The notes beneath the pieces were generated by a model. It was not told where the DNA came from and did not search any database. It saw only the letters and a program-made list of their open reading frames with translations. From Warburgia ugandensis (Eukaryota; Streptophyta; Magnoliopsida; Canellales; Canellaceae): a DNA stretch of 64,000 nucleotides. The stretch lies in the NCBI GenBank assembly GCA_035236585.1, contig CP141132.1:53633880-53697879 (forward strand). The letters are read 5' to 3'. A program made the translations under genes and the position numbers. Below are positions 37,936 to 49,750 of the stretch, one piece after another (the stretch's first letter is position 1; each line of letters opens with the position of its first letter).

Positions 37936-39108
37936 AGTAGGTTACCTGATACTACCCTTTTGAAACCACGGCATGTAACATACAAAATCCAAAGAGCTTG
38001 CATGTAAAACATCAGTATTTCCAGTTTTGAATTAATATGCATATTTTTGCATAAAATGTAAGCAATGCCAACCATGGATTTCTTAACTAGACTTCAGTAT
38101 GCAACAATAGAGATATGACTAAATTCAAAAGAGAAGAAATCAATTAAAAATCAATAGATTTAAGTGATCATATCTCAACAACATGTCAAATCAACTAGTT
38201 CAATATATAATGATCATGAAATGCTTAAAATAATCCTCTTCCGAGGTAAATAAGAGCAGCATAAATTAATATGCATACGGTCTCAAGCCGACTGGTCACG
38301 AGTACTCATCTACGACCATCTCAATGTTATATGCATATCAATACAACTAAAATCATAGGGCCCACTATGCTCACGACTAGAACACCTATAAATCGTGTGT
38401 CTCTGGTATCTAAACACTAGTCCACCATAGCCTCTACGGTGATTATGGATATGTCCTCAAAAGGGTGCCATGACACCTCCAGTGGTCGTCCCTATTTACC
38501 ATAGTAGTTAGGGAAGGGACAATGCCATTTTTGGCAGTGATACCATCCACCTTTTTGGGTGGTAGAGGCCAGGAGGCCAACCCCCGTACATCACAACCTC
38601 TCAGCATAGTGCCCAGTAGCCTCAATAGCCCAAAAAATCATATATGAATAAATCCAAATTTCAATCATCAAAATCATGCAATGTATGCATTTGTTCTCAA
38701 AACATGCAAGCAATGCATAAAATCTGCTCTTGCTAGTATCGTATTCAATGCCATAAATTCGCAGCTCGTATAAAACATTGCATCCCAAAAGCATACTCAA
38801 TACAGTGATAGATGCAAGTGCATCAAGGACATAAATCATGAAGACAAGTCTGCATAAGCATATAAGAACAACATGTCTCAAAATACATACTACATACGAT
38901 AATAGAAACAGGTCAATCACTTAGAGTTTGGGTTGCATTTGAAAAACTGAGTCGCATCAGACTACCTACCTCAATGTCTCTGGGGTGTCTTTGTCTTCAA
39001 TTCGAGCTCTAGATCGCCTTTGGGAAATCCTAGGTATTATTTGGAAAAATAAAAGTCCAAGTATTATTTCCTATTTTACAGATCAATTGTTAGAGCTATA
39101 CTAGATGT

Positions 39109-39133
39109 TATATATATATATATATATATATAT
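39109..39133. repeat. (TA)n microsatellite in one F LTR
   Basis: About 12 TA units; the other LTR reads only ttatagatct at this place (about 50920). It therefore expanded, or the other shrank, after insertion. Confidence 0.9.
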
Positions 39134-39594
39134 CTAATTTATGGTTTTCCATGTGAATCTCACTTATAATGGTTTGACCTTGGACTAACAACATCCTAAG
39201 GCATCTAATTGATCAATTTAATGAGTTCCAATCATAGTTGATCTCCTAGATCCATGAAACCTCTATGAGTTTTATGCTATATTGCCCTAAATAGTCTCTT
39301 GATCCTAAATGTTATTGTGTAATTAGGTCCATGTCGTAATTATGAACTCAACGGTCCTTTTAGATCGTCGATCATAGTTATATAGCCTCCTTAATTGCAG
39401 TTTTTGTCTCTCGCTCGAACTGAGACTGCTTCACACATGTGTGCATGCCAGAGCGATGCACTGTAGCGCATCCTAGACTGCATCATGGGGACGCGTCCTC
39501 AGTGCAGCACGGTGCATCTCGGCTCCCAGGGAACCCCGTGCGTCCTGGTTGAGCCGGCCGTCCGCCAGCACACAGTATGCACACGATCATCACC

Positions 39595-39599
39595 CCTGG
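39595..39599. repeat. Target-site duplication of solo LTR A2, left copy
   Basis: CCTGG here and CTTGG at 44154-44158 differ by one C/T change. The intact F LTR (about 51444) reads ccccttggac, showing the original site. Confidence 0.85.
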
Positions 39600-40005
39600 T
39601 GTGACGACCTCGGTTTTTGAAACATGATTTGTAAAGTATTTTGAAAGGTAGGGCCCTTAAGAGTGTAAAATTTTTTCGCAAAACAAAGAAGCAAAAATTC
39701 TTTTCTTTAGAACTTGTTTTGAAAACCCAAGTCACCACTTCATACATAACATAAGTACAATTTGTCTACAAAATAAAATTCCATTGAAGGAATATACTTT
39801 TATTAAACTCCAGGATCCATCCAGTGGTTCACAGTACAGCCAAATCTAATACAATACTTGTCCAAATTACATAATCCAAAACTCAAGCTCACCATACAAT
39901 AAAACTCTCAACAAAGAAAAATACATGACTTCAAGGGTATACCTTGAAGATTATTCTCTTCAAGTCTTCTATAGTCTTTAGTTCCTAACTCTCCTTCCCT
40001 ATATC

Positions 40006-40032
40006 GAGATATTGCAACAATTACAATATCTC
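40006..40032 (-). promoter_or_regulatory. Conserved LTR hairpin (A2)
   Basis: The arms are GAGATATTG and CAATATCTC, with one mismatch before two more pairs, followed by AGCAAGC. It lies 406 bases from the LTR 3' end. Confidence 0.65.
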
Positions 40033-42719
40033 AGCAAGCAATGCTTGGTAGGGGATTCAAGAAACATAACATTGACAATGTAATTCCAATACTTCATAAT
40101 CTCATTATCCTTAAACATACTCTTTACTTTGTAAGCTATGTATATCTATATACATACATACCCTTCATGGGTAAACCAGTTAAATTTGTGAAAGTAGTCA
40201 AATATCATTCCCAACTAAGCTGATCAATTCTCTTCATTTTGAGAATTGAGTATTACAGGTAATCTTATACTGGGAATTTCCCTTCTTGGGAAATATTGGT
40301 AATATACAATTACCCAGCATTTCATTATGCTATAACATAAGGCATTTCACTATGTGTATTCTCATATGCATCATAGTACAAAATAATTAGAAAGGTTGCT
40401 ATGCTGCAGTTTGATCCGTACTACCGCGCTCAGATAACTGCCCTGTTCACCACTGATACCATGGTGGAAAATATTATGTCACTGCCCGTATGGGGGGGCA
40501 AGACTTTCACAGTGGTGGCCTTCCCATAATTGCCACCACCTGACTTTTAGCCTCTCTTAGGGCAAGGTATCATCACATCATCAAATTTCAAGGAGCAGGT
40601 GGCCAAACCCTCATGACTCCTCTAGCAATAGCATTCCCCTAGGCTTATGCCTATTAAAACAAACTCACAAGCCTTCAAGCTTGTATGTAAAAATGGATTT
40701 CATATATATCAGACCATATGTCTGTTTACTTAGGGCTGAAATATTTTCTAGTTCCCTATTCACTTATAGTTTAATCCTTAACCATCTTATATGTGTTTGG
40801 TTGGATCATAAGGTTTTGAAGAGATTTAATACAAGTATTAACATTACTCTTGTCAACATAAGATCATGAGTACAATCATGTATATCTCATGTAAATGCAT
40901 TCATCAAATCCTCCTACCTTTAAGGAGTGATCTCTTTTCCCCAAATCTTCCATGATCCTGACTGATGTATATGATCTGTACATCCATACGTATTGTCAAT
41001 ATATAAATTATGAACAATCCTATTGATCACTAGATATGATGTTTAGAATGATCTTTAGATCATTCATATCTAAGTATTTTGTTTTCTATCTCTAAGTCTT
41101 TGTATGTCCATCTCCTTGATCTTGATCTTTCATAGATCCATTGATTTACAATCTTCACATGTTGATAAAGATCAGGGTCCTAGATCTTCTATCATCTAGT
41201 TCTTCTTTGATCTAAGTTCAGTTATTGGATCATCCCTATGGAGGATGATCTTGGTTTGCTTCCTTGAATCATCTTTGATCAAGGTTTGGATTATCTAATC
41301 TAATGAACTATAGCAAGTATACTAATAAACATGCATACTAAGTACAATATACTATTCTTATTCTTATTGTTCTTGATCATCCAAGATCTAATGGATCTTG
41401 TTTGATCATCCTTATCTTACTTACTATTTTTATTAAGGTTAGGTAATTTACTAATCTTTTATGCTCTTATTATTATTATTATTCAACCAGTTAATGTGCC
41501 GGTTGAAGGTAGCTTATTCAAGCCTAAATCTAGACTACTCCTCTTATTTCCAATTGGCTAAGGCTTACTAGCTGAATGGGTGAACACAAAGTGGTTACTT
41601 CAATCCTCATGTAAGGAGGCGTTTAGACCTCACAAATGTCAACGGAAGGTAGGGGAAGAGCGAGGCTCTATTAGATAACCCCCTTGGCCACTATGTTCAT
41701 CATTCACTAGAATGACCATAGCTCAACCTTTCATAAGGTTCCTATAAGCATGTTTACCCTAAGTACTCTTTCTAATGGATTTTAATTAAGTCCATGAATA
41801 TTTATAATGTTATTCATGGGGTTTATTATTCTTTTCCTAATTTGGGCCAAGGACTTGATAATCCTTATATTGTCCTAACTATAGCCCTTACTAATTAAGT
41901 CCAAAGTACTCCATTCTTATTTGTGTAATGAAACTCTACTTTCTCATTAGAATACATTTTTGATGTTTTATGCTCTTTATCTCATAACAAGTAGATCTAC
42001 TAATAACATTTAACCATAAATGAATTATAAATTCAAACCATAAAACTACATAATTTAGCATTTAATGATAATGACGAAAGGTACTTAAAATAATTAAATC
42101 TAGCACCTTATGATAACAATGAAATCACATATCATGCTAAAGTCTAAATGTTATACTAGCATGCTTTATAACATAATCATATTTAAAATACTATTATATA
42201 AAATGAAACTAATTACATTAACATTTTTAGAAACCTTTACTTATGATCCAACCATTTGATCTTAGATCTTTTCCTTTGATTAAGGATTTTAGTTATCTTT
42301 GGGGAATTTTCTTTATTAAGGTCAAAAGATCATATTGATCTATTTTTGTCATAATCCATCCATGATTTCCTTGGATTTTATCATATCAACATTTATTCTT
42401 TCAATCCCAAGGATCTGATCACACTTAATCTCATTGATCAAGTGGGTCCCTTTGTATTTTTAGGGTTTTTCTACCATAATGGGTAAATCCCTTAATATAT
42501 CTCATATATATCGAATTAAACCATAGATCTCACTTTGTTTCAATATTATATCATTATTAAAATATATTTTCAAGATCTGATCATCTCAGATCTTGAAGAT
42601 CAAGGTAATTGGAAACTTGTTTCTTTAATACAGAAATTTTTTACTCAATAACATATTCATTTTATCATTTTATCAAAAAATAGAGGTTTCAAGCTTTCCA
42701 TAGCTTCTTTTTTTATCTC

Positions 42720-42970
42720 AATTTGGAGTTCAGATGACTCCGGAATTGGATCTGGAAGTTTACAGTCTTTCTTAGGGCCTAGATTTGATCTGGGCCCAAG
42801 GAACGGACGGCCCAGATCGTTCGAGTGGAAAACCAAGCCGGGCGGAACAAGTCCGGCGCCTCCGCTATGCTGAAATGCGGAAGCGCCCACACGGGGTCCA
42901 TGGACGCGCATGGGACATCGTCCGTCCAATCGGGAGATCGGATAGTCCGTTTGGACCGTCCAATCAATCC
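42720..42970. other. GC-rich island in solo LTR A2
   Basis: This is the strongest GC- and CpG-rich stretch in the window. Both strands stay open in several frames because stop codons are rare in GC-rich sequence. The readings are not conserved in the equivalent islands at 8540, 16370 and 52470, so none is called a gene. Confidence 0.6.
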
Positions 42971-43569
42971 CTTCTCAATTGAGGGACCAAACCTTCTTAG
43001 ATCTTTGTCAAAATTCTACCCTAGGGGGTTTAGACCCTTCTGGATCGATTGGTGCAGTTAGATTTTCATCTGAGCACTCCATCATCCTGAATTAAGGGTT
43101 CTGGTGTTTACTTTATTTTTACCTTTTTATTACCAAAATAAATTACAGTAAAATAAAAATTACATAAAGTAGTAGTAAACATCTATATAAAGTATTCCCA
43201 CATACCTGATTTCAAAAAAAATGGTGTTTATGTGTCCAATTTAAAAGAAATATCCTTTGATGAAGATATGGCCCAAGATCCACCTTTCTTGCAAATTTTT
43301 GTTGTTTGAACTGTTGGATCTTGAAATTTCTTTGGGGCTTTTGTAGAATAGATATGTTGGGAAGTTTTGGACGGTATAATTGATAAAATAAGATTCGAAT
43401 CATAGTGCCTAATTGATTTTAGGTCTCTTGTTCAAATCTAGAAAGAAAAACAAATTGAAAAGAGAGATATCTATTGGAAATTTTGGGCTTTTGGGGAGGG
43501 ATCGAGGTCTAATTTTTTAGGGAGAGTGAAAAAAATTTCGTGAGAATTTTATGAGGATTTTTGGGGTTG

Positions 43570-43579
43570 TATTTATAGG
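43570..43579 (-). promoter_or_regulatory. TATA box of solo LTR A2
   Basis: The sense strand reads CCTATAAATA, about 575 bases from the LTR 5' end, matching the family box. Confidence 0.55.
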
Positions 43580-44153
43580 AATTTTGGGTCTTTTTTCATG
43601 ATTATAATATTTTATTTTTTATTATTAAATGGCATGAAAGTCTCCCATGCTCCATTTTTTTCTTACCCATGCCCCATTTTTCTTCCCCAAGACCAGCTGA
43701 TGTTTGTTGACCCATGACTTCTCGTGGGCTGTTGATAAGATTGGTTGTTGGGCCCCATCTGGGCCCCACATTGTGTAAAAAGACCGTTTTGCCATTTATG
43801 CATAAAATTTTGGGTTTTATTCCCATGATCTAGGATTTGAGTGTACTTAGTGGCGTTGGATTCGTATTTCTCAGTACATTCTAAATTTTGATTTTTGGGT
43901 AAAATTACTATTTTACCCCTTTTTTCCAAGAAATGAAGAAACTTAAGGATTTCTCATCCAAATTTAGAATTTGTCGTGCTTACAGTCATTTTGAAGAGTT
44001 TGCTAAGTTTAATTTCAATTTTACATGTCTTATCATTTGATTGTACTTTTATAAAAAGTATATTCTAAATAACCCTAATATTTCAGCCCGAAATATCTGA
44101 AACTCAAACTTTATTGATTTTCTCAATCAATTACAAAAATTGGGGTTATTACA

Positions 44154-44803
44154 CTTGGGACGTGAGGTCGTTGACGGGTTTCAACCCGTCTGGCTTGTTC
44201 CGGAAATTTGACGTTTTTTGGTTGAGAAATGAGCCAGACCTGGTCGAAAATCTGGGGAAAAGAGAGGAGTGAGGTGGGGAGAGAATCGTACTTGGAAAAC
44301 TCTCCTCGTCACCTGATTAGAAGCTTTAAATGGATATGCAAACCCTAGTTGCTGGATCCGTTTTTGGGCGTGATTGGAGTGGAGGAAGCTTGGTTTGGAA
44401 GAGGGGGAGTGGAGGAATTTATAGGAGGGGGAAGGCAGTGTCGCCATTTTCTATTGGTCCGTATAGCTATGGCAGTGCTGTGCATGGCCTGGCCTGAGGA
44501 AGGGGATGACACAGGGGGTGTCGTTATCAAAACAACCCCCTATGTTTTCAGACCATTTTGGTTTTAAAAATAAATTCTAAAAATGCCCTTGATCTTCAAG
44601 CATCCATAACTTGGTCATATGAGCTTCGTTTTTAGTGTTCTTTGAGGCGTTGGATTCTATTTTGAGTGTAGAATCTAATGGTTATGATTTTTCTCACAAA
44701 TTCCTTTATTTTATATTTTTATTAATATTAAACATCTAAAATATATATTAAAATTTAAAATAACCTTCTTTTACAAAATATCTTCAAAATTTGAGTCATT
44801 ACA
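44154..44803 (-). mobile_element. Element F 3' LTR, right part
   Basis: This continues the F LTR after A2 and aligns with 51447-52083 ('gaggtcgttgacgggtttca', then the TATA region). It ends gagtcattaca at 44803. Confidence 0.9.
44417..44425 (-). promoter_or_regulatory. TATA box of element F 3' LTR
   Basis: The sense strand reads CCTATAAAT about 380 bases from the LTR 5' end. It is kept in the other LTR at 51710-51718. Confidence 0.55.
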
Positions 44804-44818
44804 TCACTACCCCCTTCA
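44804..44818 (-). other. Polypurine tract of element F
   Basis: The sense strand reads GAAGGGGGTAGTGA just before the LTR start TGTAATGACTC. It is preceded by the usual ggatgaaattcttt phrase. Confidence 0.85.
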
Positions 44819-44836
44819 AAGAATTTCATCCTTGAA

Positions 44837-45121
44837 ATTCTACAATCCATTACTAGAAAAGATTTTGGGGTAATTCTTTTTCATATCAGATTCGAACTCC
44901 CAGGTCTCTTCTTCGATTGATGCGTTCCTCCATAAAAATCTAACTAATGGAATGTCTTTACGCCGTAGCGCCTTGATCTTTCTATCCAGAATATGTACTA
45001 GTTTGGTTTCCAAGGTTAAGTCTGGTTGTAGCTCAGTTGGTGCCTGTTCAAGTACATGTGTGGGGTTAGGAATATACTTCCTTAACATGGATATGTGAAA
45101 CACATTGTGGACTTTCGACAA
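44837..45121 (-). pseudogene. Element F pol: integrase C-terminus and chromodomain-like tail
   Basis: This 93-codon open stretch begins at SKVHNVFHISMLRKY, the typical junction after the integrase DNA-binding domain. It ends with PLVRFLWRNASIEEETWEFE, the VLW...EEATWE motif of Tekay/Del chromoviral tails, which are thought to bind modified histones and steer integration into heterochromatin. It stops at 44837. It is in frame with the integrase segment at 45680-46021, with stops between. The aromatic set of a full chromodomain cannot be confirmed by eye. Confidence 0.85.
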
Positions 45122-46021
45122 CTATAGTAGTAGTGCTATCCTGTAGCCAGTCTTTCCCAATTTGTCTAGGATTTTGAATGGTCCAATGAATCGAGGACTA
45201 AGTTTACTTTTCATGCCAAATCTCATAACACCTTTGGTCAGAGATATTTTCAAGAAAACATGGTCTCCAACTTCAAATTCCAGCTATCTGTGTCGCTTAT
45301 CCGCGTAACTCTTTTGGCGACTCTGAGCTATGAGAAGCCACTTTCTAATAAGCTTTACCTTTTTTGCGCATTGTTCTACTAACTCTGACTACACCATTCT
45401 ATTTTCACCCACCTCATTCCAACACATAGGTGATCGATAAGGCCTTCCATAGAGTGCTTCATAAGGAGCCATTCCGATGCTTGAATGGAAGCTATTGTTG
45501 TATGCAAATTCAACTAAGGGTAAACTTTCATCCCAAGTATCTTTCTAGTCAATTACACACGCTCTTAACATATCTTCCAAAACCTAAATCGTACGCTCAG
45601 ATTGACCATCATTCTGAGGGTGAAAGGTCGTGCTAAAACTTAATGAGGATCCCAATGACTTTTGCACTAACTTCCATAACTACAAGGTAAAACGACTGTC
45701 TCTGTCGGAAATAATACTAAGTGGTATTCCATGCAAACTTACTACTTCCTTAATATACAGTTGGGATAAGCTGTCAGTGGATTGACTTTGTCGTATAGCA
45801 AGAAAATATGCTATCTTGGTTAGTCGATCGATGATTACCCATATCATATCATGTCCCTTAAACATCTTAGGTAACCCTAGGATGAAGTCCATTATAATAT
45901 AATCCCACTTCCATTCTGGTAGCTCAAGTGCTTGTAGTAATCCTATCAGTTTTTGATGGTCAAACTTAACTTGTTGACAAGTTAAACACGGTGCCATGAA
46001 TTCTCCTATATCTCTTTTCAT
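45122..46021 (-). pseudogene. Element F pol: integrase
   Basis: The zinc-binding end is marked by [13 protein letters not shown]. The DDE core follows: first D in WVIIDRLTK, second D in [10 protein letters not shown] (about 45690-45715), and E in NDGQSERT (about 45594-45617). I count 35 residues between the second D and the E, the classic spacing. The conserved ALYGRP and SYADKRHR regions follow toward 45300. Stops interrupt the frame at several places downstream of SRFTL, so it is inactive. The N-terminal HHCC part upstream of 46021 is broken. Confidence 0.9.
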
Positions 46022-46644
46022 GCCATTCCACCAGAAATATTACTTCGAATCTTGATACATCTTTGTTCCACCAGGATGAATAGTGTACTTAGATTGGTGT
46101 GCTTCCCTCAAGATCTCTCATCTTATTTCATCATTGGCTGGCACTACTAATCTTCCTTGTATGCGAACACTATCATTTGCTTCCTTAACAAATCCTAGTT
46201 TCCAACTAATGCTTGTATGTCAGCATCATGTTTTTGCATCTGTTTAACTTTCTCGTTAATAGTGGACTTCATAGTTAAGTTTTCTATAATGGACCTCTCA
46301 TGTCTTATTTTGGGTGTGAATTCTATTACCTCTTACAGTAACTTCCATCTCCTAACATGTAAACTTGCACATCTCCCTTGTGTCTTCCTACTTAAAGCAT
46401 CCTCTACAACATTAGCTTTCCCGGGATGATAATGGATGGAAAAGTTAGTGTCCTTTAAATACTCCATCCATCTCCTCTGTCGTATGTTCAAGTCTTGTTG
46501 TGAAAAGATGTACTTAAGGCTTTTGTGATCTGTAAAAACCTCAAAATTTTCTCCATATAGATAGTGTCTCTAGATTTTTAAGGCAAAGACTATAACAGCA
46601 AGCTCTAGATCATGGGTAGGGTAATTGATCTCATGCTTTTTCAA
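46022..46644 (-). pseudogene. Element F pol: RNase H C-terminal part and linker
   Basis: After a TAA at 46645 that replaces a likely CAA, the same frame reads KKHEINYPTHDLELAVIVFA, then [14 protein letters not shown] and [11 protein letters not shown]. These are the RNase H active-site and end motifs of Ty3/gypsy. A frame change occurs between here and the integrase segment, because the two open frames are not in register. The exact site was not located. Confidence 0.8.
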
Positions 46645-47889
46645 TTACCTAGAAGCATAAGCAATTACTTTCCCATGTTGCATAAGTACGCAGCCCAGCC
46701 CTTGTTGAGAAGCATCACTATAGATCTCAAATCCTCCACTGCCCGAGGGTAGAGTAACTACCAATGCAGTACTCAACCACCATTTTAGCTCTTGAAAACT
46801 CTCTTTGCATGCCTCATCCCACTCAAACTTCTTGTCTTTTCTCATCAATTTAGTTAGGGGTAAGGCAATGCGTGAAAATCCTTCGATGAATCTCTGATAG
46901 TATCCTGCAAGTCCCAGAAAACTCCTTACCTCTGTCACTGTCTTAGTTGTATTCCATTTCTCCACAGCCTCAACCTTTGTTGGGTCAACCGGAATGCTGT
47001 CTTTGGAAATAACATGACCCACAAAAGTAACTTTTTCTAGCCAAAATTCACACTTACTAAACTTCACATATAATTTGTGTGCTCTAAGTGTACTCAGTAC
47101 GATTTGTAAATGTTCCCTATGGTCCTCAAAAGTTTTTGAATAGATCAAGATATCATCCACAAATACTATAACAAACTTATCTAGATAGGCTTTGAACACT
47201 CAATTCATAAGATCCATGAACCCGGCTGGTGCATTTGTGAGTCCAAAAGACATCACTCTAAACTCATAATGTCCGTATCTAGTTTTGAAGGCCATCTTTG
47301 GAATGTCTTCTTGCTTGACCCTAAGTTGGTGATATCCAGATCGTAAGTCGATCTTGGAAAAGACACGGGGTGACTAAAGCTGATCGAACAGGTCATCAAT
47401 ACGGGGTAAAGGATATTTGTTTTTCACTATGACCCTATTCAACATTCCGTAGTCGATGCAAAGTCTCTTTGACTCATCCTTTTTCTTAACAAAAAGGACT
47501 GGCACTCCCCAAGGGGATACACTAGGTCTGATAAATCCCTTATCCAACAACTCTTGCAACTGGGTCTTCAATTCCTTTAACTCTGCTGGAGCCATCCGAT
47601 AGGGTGCCTTCGATATGGGGGTTGTGCTAGGTATTAGGTCAATAGTAAAATCTATCTCTCTCTTTGGTGGTAACCCTAGTAAGTCTTCAGGAAAAACATC
47701 TGGGAATTCACTAACCACATATACCTCCTCTAACTTAGGCTTCGCGACTTCAGTGACTTCTATCTTAGCCAAAAAGAAGGGACACCCCTGAGCAATGTGT
47801 TTTGCCACTTTTATAGCATAAATAACACATGCTCCTGCATAATCTCTCCCCCCTTGTAAGGAGACTACTCTCCCTCTGAGAAGATGAAA
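46645..47889 (-). pseudogene. Element F pol: reverse transcriptase and start of RNase H
   Basis: The RT palm and fingers are readable in one frame: [41 protein letters not shown] and [12 protein letters not shown]. After a TAG at 47371-47373 come [20 protein letters not shown] and [15 protein letters not shown]. After a TGA at 47200-47202 the catalytic FVDD box follows at 47152-47163. RNase H begins with EIYSDASQQGLGCVLMQ. Only the stops break this part, and both look like C-to-T changes at CAG and CGA codons. It copies element RNA into DNA. Confidence 0.93.
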
Positions 47890-48271
47890 AAATAATCCTC
47901 TTCTTCTGACAATCAATTGTTGTGTTATGCGACGCTAACCAGTCCATCCCACGGATGACATCAAAATCTGTCATATCTAGGTGGATTAGGTCTACTCTCA
48001 TCTGATTGCCCTCGACTACAATCGAAACATCCTGGAAGTATGTTTGTGTGGAAATGGACTTGCCTATTGGAGTCATAAATTCTAAGGAGAAGTCTAAGTC
48101 TTGAGCTATAATATCCATGGAAGAGGCGAACTCCTAAGATATGAAGGAATGAGTGGAACTAGTGTCAAACAATACTTTGACAGGTCTATCATAGATATGA
48201 AACGTACCTTCTACTACGGCATTAGATACCCGCGCCTGTCCTAAAGTGATGGCGAATACTTGTCCCTGGCT
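47890..48271 (-). pseudogene. Element F pol: aspartic protease
   Basis: The active-site loop reads LFDTSSTHSFIS (DTS at 48158-48166), where the family has DTG or DSG, so the catalytic glycine is serine. A TAG follows at 48134-48136. The rest, open at 47890-48118, includes [18 protein letters not shown], typical of plant Ty3/gypsy proteases. It is in frame with gag. Register is lost to the RT near a run of six A (about 47890-47897), a likely single-base indel. The enzyme would cut the gag-pol polyprotein. Confidence 0.88.
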
Positions 48272-49198
48272 TCAAGGAAGGTGATCCTCCTTATGTTCCT
48301 CCTCGCTCTTCTTCTCAGGGCAATTCCTGGCTATATGTCCTATCTCACCATAGTTGAAACATGAAAAATGGGGAAGGGTACATGGCCTGCCTTTGTGTGG
48401 GTGTCGAGATCCAGAAGGTTGGATGGGTCTTTTGCCTTTATTGTTTTTCCCCTTATTGTTGTTCTTCGCATCCCTAGCAGCTTGTGTCCTTTGAAAATCC
48501 TTTTCAAAGAAAGACGCCATTTCCACTGCCTTTGCTACAATGGTTGGTTGAAACCCTATTACTATATTCCTAAGGCCTGGGTGTAATCCGTCAACAAACC
48601 TTTTTGCAGCATCTTCCTCTATGGAACAAGAATTGGGTGCGAACCTCTGGAGACTTATGAACCTACTTTCATATTGTTGCATGGAGAGGTTGCCTTGTTC
48701 TAGGTTCATAAATTCCTTCTCCTTCTATTTTTGCAGATGGCAGGGATAGTACTTCTCATTAAATACTAGTTTGAATTCTTCCGAGGGTATAACGTTGCGC
48801 TTTCCAAAGTACATTCTTTCGGCCGTTTCCCACCAAAAGCCTGCTTCGCCTTTTAGTACGTAGCTGGCCATGGAAACCTTTCTATCCTCTGGAATTCACA
48901 TGGCCTCAAATAACTTCTCAATGTCAAAGATCCATTTCTCGGCTATCACTGACTCATCTTCTCCTAAGAATGATGGGGCCATTTTCTAAAATCGTTCAAG
49001 TTGGGACTCTATCCTATCAACTATTCTTTCTGGAGAAGGGGTTCTTACCATGGGTGCTTGTGGTTGATTCTGCATAAACTGCCCCATATGTTGCATGAAT
49101 AGCTAAAAGGCTTCAGCCATTCCATTTCCAGATCCAGATGTATCAGCAGGAGGGTTAACAGGTCTTGGGGCTACACCTCCTCTTCTCCTTGGTGGCAT
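48272..49198 (-). pseudogene. Element F gag (capsid and zinc knuckle)
   Basis: The start ATG at 49196-49198 (MPPRRRGG...) was chosen because the frame runs unbroken in register, apart from stops, into the retrotransposon gag domain and the knuckle. The domain carries EKWIFDIEKLFEAM, VLKGEAGFWWETAERM and QYESRFISLQRFAP. The knuckle at 48320-48361 reads CFNYGEIGHIARNC, with tyrosine at the second cysteine. Four stops lie upstream of 48709, and a TGA ends the segment at 48272. Most stops fit C-to-T change of CAG, CAA or CGA. Gag and protease share one frame, so gag-pol was probably a single reading frame. Confidence 0.9.
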
Positions 49199-49324
49199 AT
49201 ATGTTACAAGGCCAATACCTACCTTTAGGGGACTCTATCGTGTTATCCTAATAGTTTTTTCGATTGATGTACCTTGATTATAAGGCTTCATTCCATAATT
49301 GGGCTGTGAATAACATGACCCTGG

Positions 49325-49336
49325 GCTCTGATACCA
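49325..49336 (-). other. Primer-binding site of element F, tRNA-Met type
   Basis: The sense strand reads TGGTATCAGAGC, the exact initiator tRNA-Met site, two bases from the LTR end. Confidence 0.92.
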
Positions 49337-49732
49337 ACTGTGACGACACGGGTTTTTAGGATGCAATTTTTATAATAAATAGTAAGATCGATCTCTATTT
49401 TAAAATAATTTATGCAAAAGAATGCAGAGAAATTTTTCCTTTCTAAGTAAAATTTTTGTGTAAAAACCCCGAGCGTCATTAACAAATCATGATGAATGAA
49501 TAATGCATAAGGCCATGGCACTTTTTGGCAAAACATATAAATGAATATCTACTAATCCCAAGATTGTTAATCACAGCCCAAGTCACAAATAAGAACTTAT
49601 AACCAAGTTTACATCAAATACAAAAAGTGTTATTGTGAACCTTACCTGTGCTTTCTTGATTATGGCCCTAATGCTCTTTGATATCCTTGCTAAGTATACT
49701 TTGTTTGATCTGGAAAAATGATGGATTGGGTT

Positions 49733-49750
49733 GAGTATTTCATCATACTC
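49733..49750 (-). promoter_or_regulatory. Conserved LTR hairpin (F family, 5' LTR)
   Basis: GAGTAT and ATACTC arms around ttcatc, identical to the 3' LTR copy and 394 bases from the LTR end. Confidence 0.6.

Larger units (their letters stand above)
37525..39599 (-). mobile_element. Element F 3' LTR, left part
   Basis: The plus strand starts TATGATGACCC; the right LTR has TGTGACGACAC, so the terminal TG is mutated to TA here. It aligns closely with 49339-51430. It breaks at 39599 in a GC-rich island, where A2 is inserted. Confidence 0.9.
39600..44153 (-). mobile_element. Solo LTR A2 of the A family (4554 bp)
   Basis: It runs from TGTGACGACCTCGG to GGGGTTATTACA inside the 3' LTR of F. It matches element A's right LTR from end to end and has no primer site, polypurine tract or interior. 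Landmarks are the hairpin at 40006, shared module 40400-40640, (ATT)n 41467-41482, GC-rich island 42720-42970 and TATA box 43570. It is the youngest layer of the right-hand stack. Confidence 0.92.

Noticed and set aside
42657..43061. Four overlapping open stretches on both strands
   Set aside because: They lie in the GC-rich island of solo LTR A2, where stops are rare in all frames. The equivalent islands in the other A-family LTRs do not keep any of them open.
44181..44567. Overlapping open stretches on both strands near the F LTR promoter
   Set aside because: They span the F LTR U3 region and its TATA box; the other F LTR has stops and frame changes at the same place.
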